From contig JAEUVK010000084.1 of NCBI GenBank assembly GCA_016787135.1, positions 1 to 38,652 on the forward strand: a stretch of 38,652 nt of DNA, written 5' to 3'. The notes beneath the pieces were generated by a model. That model was not told the origin of the DNA. It searched no databases and saw nothing but the letters and a program-made list of their open reading frames with translations. Positions 35,401 through 38,652 of this stretch are shown here, piece by piece. This stretch comes from Chitinophagaceae bacterium. GTDB lineage: Bacteria; Bacteroidota; Bacteroidia; Chitinophagales; Chitinophagaceae. A program made the position numbers and the translations under genes. Position 1 is the stretch's first letter, and every line of letters begins with the position of its first letter.

Positions 35401-35932
35401 GAACGAGATAAAGTACAAGGATGATATTTCTTTTTCTACTCCGTCAGATACTTTACGGAATAATGTCGTATTCACTTCACAATGGGATAATTTTCCTGAT
35501 TCGGTTATCATTCCACTCTCAGGCAATGCATCGGAAATTTACCTGCTGATGGCCGGCAGCACTAATCCCATGCAGAGTCATATAACAAATGGTATGGTGG
35601 TGGTGAATTATGAAGATGATAGCAGTGATACATTGGTATTGAAAAACCCTGATAACTGGTGGCCCATCGAGCAGGATTACTATATAGATGGCTATGCCTT
35701 TAATGCCTGTTGCGAATTACCCGACCGCCTGTATTTTAAAGAGGGAAAATTTGCCAAAGAGCTTCCGGTGTATACTTCTATCAGAGGTTTTTCCAACCGT
35801 GCCATTGACGGAGGAGCCGGAACAGTGCTGAGCATGTTTTTGAATAGGGGAAAGTCGCTGAAATCTTTGACGGTATATGCCGTGGCGAATGATGTAGTGA
35901 TAGGAATAATGGCAGCCACATTAGTCCGGTAA
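32435..35932 (+). CDS. Large exported DUF4450-type protein, probable (alpha/alpha)6 glycosidase
   Basis: The 1165-residue protein has an N-terminal beta-rich domain (DUF4450-like, about 25-330, with DTGWWHGKEKTIRYRPEG). An all-alpha barrel (about 335-720) follows, with AWRMRLNAWRGAY, HHYDMNLVFVDQLLNHF, NFDGDGDGLYDAYAAIWASDALQYSGG and DIYR-like helices such as ELYRDFADGIG. A C-terminal stretch (about 730-1165) appears to be several beta-domains. The layout is that of glycosidases with a helical barrel, and it recalls the GH142 beta-L-arabinofuranosidase group, but I cannot confirm the family. The ATG at 32435 (signal peptide ending ASAQ) is preferred, because the ATG at 32411 adds an acidic start unlike a signal peptide. 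It sits in the same operon as GH2. Confidence 0.7.
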   Translation: MRTIIILFLCIVTNKIASAQSFSDTGWWHGKEKTIRYRPEGKDFVIENGKRRFVRALYGTNTAFRVEAGDLPEFALYMPGMGGNFKFGIIANDKSKWLIDAQYIKAIYRPGSMIYEIKDPILGKGLIRINVIGLYDRDGMVVKIGSENIPGPVHLVAVFGGATGKKFSRDGDIGADPESSFYLKPEYCTDNIYSIYHNSFQLAYGFEKPLSEEDRYEIDHLKARQPNNKLTDKAKKVFGCFPVKSQLFKRDAASQSSPLALLGSDSLSKYPLLVSVIQLAGVNTNYYLVQKDFKEDEEGEIYYTDLPKLFQKAEVERNKIASRINIRTPDKYINTVGGALSIAADAIWEDPSYLHGAVAWRMRLNAWRGAYIADPLGWHDRARKHFSSYALSQVKTPAVTGVVMDTALHLARHLEKIGTALFSDGYICRNPNGDIRAHHYDMNLVFVDQLLNHFNWTGDMAYVREMWPLIKRHLAWEKRNFDGDGDGLYDAYAAIWASDALQYSGGGVTHSSAYNYRANKTAAELAKLIGEDETIYLQEADKIYNAIQANLWLPQQGSYAEYKDLLGKQLVHPSPGLWTIYHAIDSKVPDPFQAYLNLRYIDKHIPHIPVKAKGLNEKDLYLLSTTDWQPYTWSINNVALGENLHTALAYWQGNRPDEAFRLWRSTLIESMYLSASPGGFQQLSFYDAIRGELYRDFADGIGVAGRTLVEGLFGVQPDALHDTLTIRPGYPAGWNYASLEIPDLYFDFKRNGSNDTYSIRQSFRKNQNLALKLWVTASKDGIGKITVNGVPAEWSIDTESVGKPGIWIKASPAKQYRIVISWKGKEIGKLSKEYLSSSKDRFRVSLPDMYALRVFDPQQAIDSLTIKPREVTGLLSNLLSATIFIKVKQGQLQWWQPVNLAYHFNSGNFPASSFSVNMTGSDKKPTIEKIDLTRYYNDKVTNIFLHQYLSPRPAGPTLQLPTQGIGNWCYPLTTAPIDDSGLRKLAGAANEIKYKDDISFSTPSDTLRNNVVFTSQWDNFPDSVIIPLSGNASEIYLLMAGSTNPMQSHITNGMVVVNYEDDSSDTLVLKNPDNWWPIEQDYYIDGYAFNACCELPDRLYFKEGKFAKELPVYTSIRGFSNRAIDGGAGTVLSMFLNRGKSLKSLTVYAVANDVVIGIMAATLVR

Positions 35933-35973
35933 AACTGGTAGTATGAATTGTGACAGAATCTTTATTTTGTAGC

Positions 35974-36705
35974 ATGAAAAAACAAATCTTACTTGCCACT
36001 TTGTTTATTGCATCTGCTGCCGTTGCCCAGGATAGTCTTTCCAAATACACGGAAATATGGTCGCCGGTGCCACGGGTAGTAACACCGGGTAAAACATCTG
36101 CTGATGCACCTTCGGATGCTGTCATTCTTTTCAGAAATAAAAAAGATACGGCCAACTGGATGCAGGATAACGGTAAATCCTTTGCCTGGAAAGCCGAAGA
36201 TAGCCTGATGACCGTTACATCAGCGGGTGCGATTCGTACAAAACAAAGTTTCGGCGATTGCCAGTTGCATATTGAATGGCGTACACCTGCTGAAGTGAAG
36301 GGTAGTGGGCAGGGCAGGGGCAACAGTGGCATTTTCCTGATGAGCCGTTACGAATTACAGGTACTCGATTCTTACAATAACCCGACGTATTCTAACGGGC
36401 AGGCGGGAAGTATCTATAAACAACATATCCCCCTGGTCAACGCCTGCCGGCCCCCCGGCGAGTGGCAGAGTTATGATATATTGTTTACTGCGCCGCAATT
36501 TTATGCCGACGGATCGGTGAAAAGCCCTGCCCGGATCACTGTTTTTCAAAACGGGATACTGGTTCAGAATAATGTCGAGCTAATTGGAGGAACACGCTAC
36601 ATCGGCATAGCCCGTTATGAAAAACATGAAGAGAAAGCCCCCATATTGCTGCAGGATCATGGCAACCCGGTTAGCTTCCGTAACATCTGGATCAGGGAAC
36701 TATAA
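35974..36705 (+). CDS. DUF1080 (3-keto-disaccharide hydrolase-like) exported protein
   Basis: A 243-residue single-domain concanavalin-like jelly roll of the DUF1080 family. Typical blocks are FGDCQLHIEWRTP (about 92-104), GNSGIFLMSRYELQVLDSYNN and GEWQSYDILFTAP. The signal peptide ends AVAQ from the ATG at 35974; the GTG at 35950 is rejected because it puts a longer polar stretch before the hydrophobic core. Members of this family have been linked to hydrolysis of 3-keto glycosides and are common as small partners in Bacteroidota sugar loci. No 3-dehydrogenase is in the window, so a keto-sugar route would need genes elsewhere. It could alternatively only bind sugar. It lies 41 nt after the DUF4450 gene and 21 nt before GH43. 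Confidence 0.85.
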   Translation: MKKQILLATLFIASAAVAQDSLSKYTEIWSPVPRVVTPGKTSADAPSDAVILFRNKKDTANWMQDNGKSFAWKAEDSLMTVTSAGAIRTKQSFGDCQLHIEWRTPAEVKGSGQGRGNSGIFLMSRYELQVLDSYNNPTYSNGQAGSIYKQHIPLVNACRPPGEWQSYDILFTAPQFYADGSVKSPARITVFQNGILVQNNVELIGGTRYIGIARYEKHEEKAPILLQDHGNPVSFRNIWIREL

Positions 36706-36726
36706 CTTTTATCTCAACCCGTGATT

Positions 36727-37671
36727 ATGAAAAGCCGTTTTATAATAACATTTATAGCTCTTGCAGTGCTGAAGACGGCTTCGGCACAACCAGATACCGG
36801 GAAAGTATATCTCTTCTCTTACTTTAAAAATAATGGTAAGGATGGCCTGCATCTTGCCTACAGCTATAACGGTTACCGGTTTACTGCTTTGAAGAATGAC
36901 AGTTCATTTTTAGTGCCGGTTCTCAGCAAAGACAGCCTGATGCGTGACCCTTGTATCATAAGGGGAGCAGATAATAAATTTCATATGGTATGGACCGTAA
37001 GCTGGAATGACAGAGGAATCGGTTATGCATCATCAACTGATCTCATTCACTGGAGCGAACAGCAATACATTCCTGTGATGGCGGATGAGCCGCTGGCCCG
37101 TAATTGCTGGGCACCGGAAATTACCTACGACGCTAAGAAAAAACAATACATGATTTACTGGGCCACCACGATAGAAGGCAAATACCCGGCCGATACAGCC
37201 GTGGAGAGAGGGTATAATCACCGCATGTATTACGTCACCACCAAAGACTTTAAAAAGTTCAGCAAAACAAAACTGCTGTACGACCAGGGTTTTAATGTAA
37301 TAGATGCTACGATTGTTCCGGATGGAGGTAAATTCATTATGTTCCTGAAGGATGAGACAAGAACTCCCCCGCAAAAAAATATCCGTGTCGCCACCAGCAC
37401 CAAACTGACGGAGGGGTTCAGTTTTCCTTCCAGTCCTATTACCGGCAATTACTGGGCAGAAGGCCCGACTGCAACTAAGATAGGAGAGCAGTGGGTGGTC
37501 TATTTTGACAAATACCGGGATCACAAATACGGGGCTGTTGCCTCAAAAGACCTTGTCAGCTGGGAAGACATATCGGATAAATTACGTATGCCTGCAGGGA
37601 TACGACACGGAACCGTCTTTATCATTACGAGACAAGAGTTTGCTAAGCTTCAGCAAGGTTTACAGCAATAA
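36727..37671 (+). CDS. GH43-family glycosidase, second copy
   Basis: A 314-residue five-bladed propeller with signal peptide ending ASAQ. Likely catalytic carboxylates are D74 in MRDPCIIRG, D193 in VIDATIVPD and E245 in WAEGPTATK, with NCWAPEITYD (E131) in between. The pattern MRDPCI, WAPE, IDAT, EGP is that of the GH43 subfamily that often lacks any extra domain. It is only distantly like the GH43 at 12478 and more like the propeller at 19905 (both have IDA and EGP motifs), so three different propellers serve this locus. Arabinofuranose or galactose side chains are the probable targets. The ATG at 36727 is chosen over GTG at 36721. Confidence 0.87.
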   Translation: MKSRFIITFIALAVLKTASAQPDTGKVYLFSYFKNNGKDGLHLAYSYNGYRFTALKNDSSFLVPVLSKDSLMRDPCIIRGADNKFHMVWTVSWNDRGIGYASSTDLIHWSEQQYIPVMADEPLARNCWAPEITYDAKKKQYMIYWATTIEGKYPADTAVERGYNHRMYYVTTKDFKKFSKTKLLYDQGFNVIDATIVPDGGKFIMFLKDETRTPPQKNIRVATSTKLTEGFSFPSSPITGNYWAEGPTATKIGEQWVVYFDKYRDHKYGAVASKDLVSWEDISDKLRMPAGIRHGTVFIITRQEFAKLQQGLQQ

Positions 37672-37779
37672 GATTTTATCAGGATACAGCAGGACGCCGG
37701 AGCAGGCCGGTTAGAGTATCTTTCGGATCTTATTAAGATTGCTATGTCATTTTTTGACCTGCCGATAATCAGCTTCTGT

Positions 37780-37795
37780 GCCGGTATTTTCCGGC
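37780..37795 (+). other. Short hairpin in the gap before PL11
   Basis: GCCGG (37780-37784) and CCGGC (37791-37795) pair around a TATTTT loop. No T-run follows, so terminator function is doubtful. The remaining gap (37672-37881) shows no ORF and no clear promoter match. Confidence 0.3.
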
Positions 37796-37881
37796 GATTT
37801 CTCATCACCTGTCACACACTGTCATACCGTATTCATTACAGCCAGGGAAAAATGGTATTGAATGTTTAAAGAAGTAGCTCT

Positions 37882-38652
37882 ATGAAACAGATAAAAATGG
37901 TGTTGATGAAGATCTCCTGTTCGCTGGTTTGCCTGCTGGTCTTAGCCCAGTTATCGTTTGGCCAGCGCTGGATGGAAAGATTAGGAAGAGGTGTGGTGGC
38001 AGTAAGAACAGGTACCAATGCTGTATTTATCAGTTGGAGGGTGCTGGGTACCGAGCCGGATGATATAGCTTTTAATATTTACCGGGATGGAGTAAAACTG
38101 AATGCATCTCCTTTGACAGGCGCTAGCCACTATACAGATAATACAACCGTCAATGGGTTTTATACTGTAAAAGCCATTATCAGCGGAACAGAGGAGAATA
38201 ATACGGTACAGGCTGCTGTATGGTCACAGCAATACCTGCAGATACCGCTGCAGAAACCTGCAGGAGGTACAACTCCCGACGGAGTGGCCTATACATACAG
38301 TCCCAACGACGCCAGCGTCGCTGACCTGGATGGAGATGGCGAGTATGAGATCGTATTGAAATGGGATCCCTCGAATTCAAAAGACAATTCACAGTCTGGT
38401 TATACAGGCAATGTATTTCTTGATGCCTATAAATTGAACGGTACAAGGTTATGGCGCATTGATCTTGGAAGAAATATCCGTGCAGGCGCCCATTACACGC
38501 AGTTTCTTGTTTATGATTTTGACAGTGATGGTAAAGCAGAAATGGTTTGTAAGACAGCAGATGGCACCATTGATGGGACAGGAACAGTGATCGGAAACGC
38601 AAGCGCAGATTATCGCAACAGCAGCGGTTACGTTTTATCAGGCCCTGAGTTT
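37882..38652 (+). CDS. PL11 rhamnogalacturonan lyase, N-terminal part (3' end outside window)
   Basis: The frame runs from the ATG at 37882 to the last base without a stop: 257 residues. A signal peptide ends LSFGQ. A fibronectin-III-like domain follows (about 27-112, FISWRVLGTEPDDIAFNIYRDG). The eight-bladed propeller catalytic domain opens with YSPNDASVADLDGDGEYEIVL (about 139-159) and LVYDFDSDGKAEMVCKTADG, whose DxDxDG-type loops are calcium sites in PL11. PL11 enzymes cut the RG-I backbone between Rha and GalA by beta-elimination, producing the unsaturated ends that GH105 removes. It carries a type I signal peptide rather than a lipobox, so secretion or periplasmic location depends on the C-terminus, which is not visible. 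Confidence 0.92.
   Translation, partial: MKQIKMVLMKISCSLVCLLVLAQLSFGQRWMERLGRGVVAVRTGTNAVFISWRVLGTEPDDIAFNIYRDGVKLNASPLTGASHYTDNTTVNGFYTVKAIISGTEENNTVQAAVWSQQYLQIPLQKPAGGTTPDGVAYTYSPNDASVADLDGDGEYEIVLKWDPSNSKDNSQSGYTGNVFLDAYKLNGTRLWRIDLGRNIRAGAHYTQFLVYDFDSDGKAEMVCKTADGTIDGTGTVIGNASADYRNSSGYVLSGPEF

Noticed and set aside
38180..38602. 140-residue minus-strand ORF at the window end
   Set aside because: It is antisense to the PL11 frame, which has clear propeller and calcium-loop motifs and runs to the window edge.
1..38652. Insertion sequences, integrases, tRNA attachment sites, CRISPR, toxin or defence genes
   Set aside because: No transposase, integrase, tRNA or repeat-spacer pattern was seen on either strand. 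The only signs of transfer are the GH27 remnant and codon use.

Overview
The window is a one-directional carbohydrate-utilisation locus from a member of the Bacteroidota. The SusC/SusD outer-membrane uptake pair, the lipoprotein lipobox on SusD, the lack of Shine-Dalgarno sequences, and signal peptides that almost all end in Ala/Gly/Ser-Gln point to this phylum. A soil or plant-associated Chitinophagales/Sphingobacteriales-like organism is the best guess, but genus cannot be read from the sequence. Every recognisable gene is on the + strand.

Layout: 1-705 is the C-terminal end of a first SusD. 1006-6485 is a complete SusC transporter plus a long SusD lipoprotein. 6608-14831 is a run of enzymes: GH105 unsaturated rhamnogalacturonyl hydrolase, CE12 rhamnogalacturonan acetylesterase, GH39-type glycosidase, a divergent PL22-like beta-propeller, GH43, and a clear PL22 oligogalacturonate lyase. 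A 203-nt hairpin-rich gap follows. 15035-20912 holds GH127, GH106 and a GH43-like propeller. 20926-21126 is a broken GH27 alpha-galactosidase remnant. 21200-29488 holds GH78, a DUF1593 protein, GH28 and GH115. 29523-37671 holds GH2, a large DUF4450 protein, a DUF1080 protein and a second GH43. 37882 to the end is the N-terminal part of a PL11 rhamnogalacturonan lyase that runs off the window.

Together the set fits pectin, specifically rhamnogalacturonan I with its side chains. PL11 would cut the backbone and CE12 deacetylate it. SusC/D would import oligosaccharides, and GH105, GH28, PL22, GH78 and GH106 would dismantle the GalA-Rha backbone in the periplasm. GH43, GH127, GH2, GH39, GH115 and possibly the DUF4450 protein would strip arabinose, galactose, xylose or glucuronate branches. 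No regulator (HTCS, ECF sigma/anti-sigma, AraC), sugar kinase or inner-membrane transporter is present, so control and cytoplasmic catabolism must be encoded elsewhere.

The least expected features are: a perfect 34-nt repeat directly before the terminators of both SusD genes; a decayed GH27 fragment at the edge of a block with different codon use; a signal peptide encoded inside a CTTTGTG-type repeat; and several protein families without a firmly known reaction (DUF1593, DUF4450, DUF1080, the divergent PL22 relative). No wholly new non-metabolic system (defence, mobile element, CRISPR) is visible. Start codons were moved from upstream GTG/TTG to internal ATG wherever that restores a normal signal peptide.
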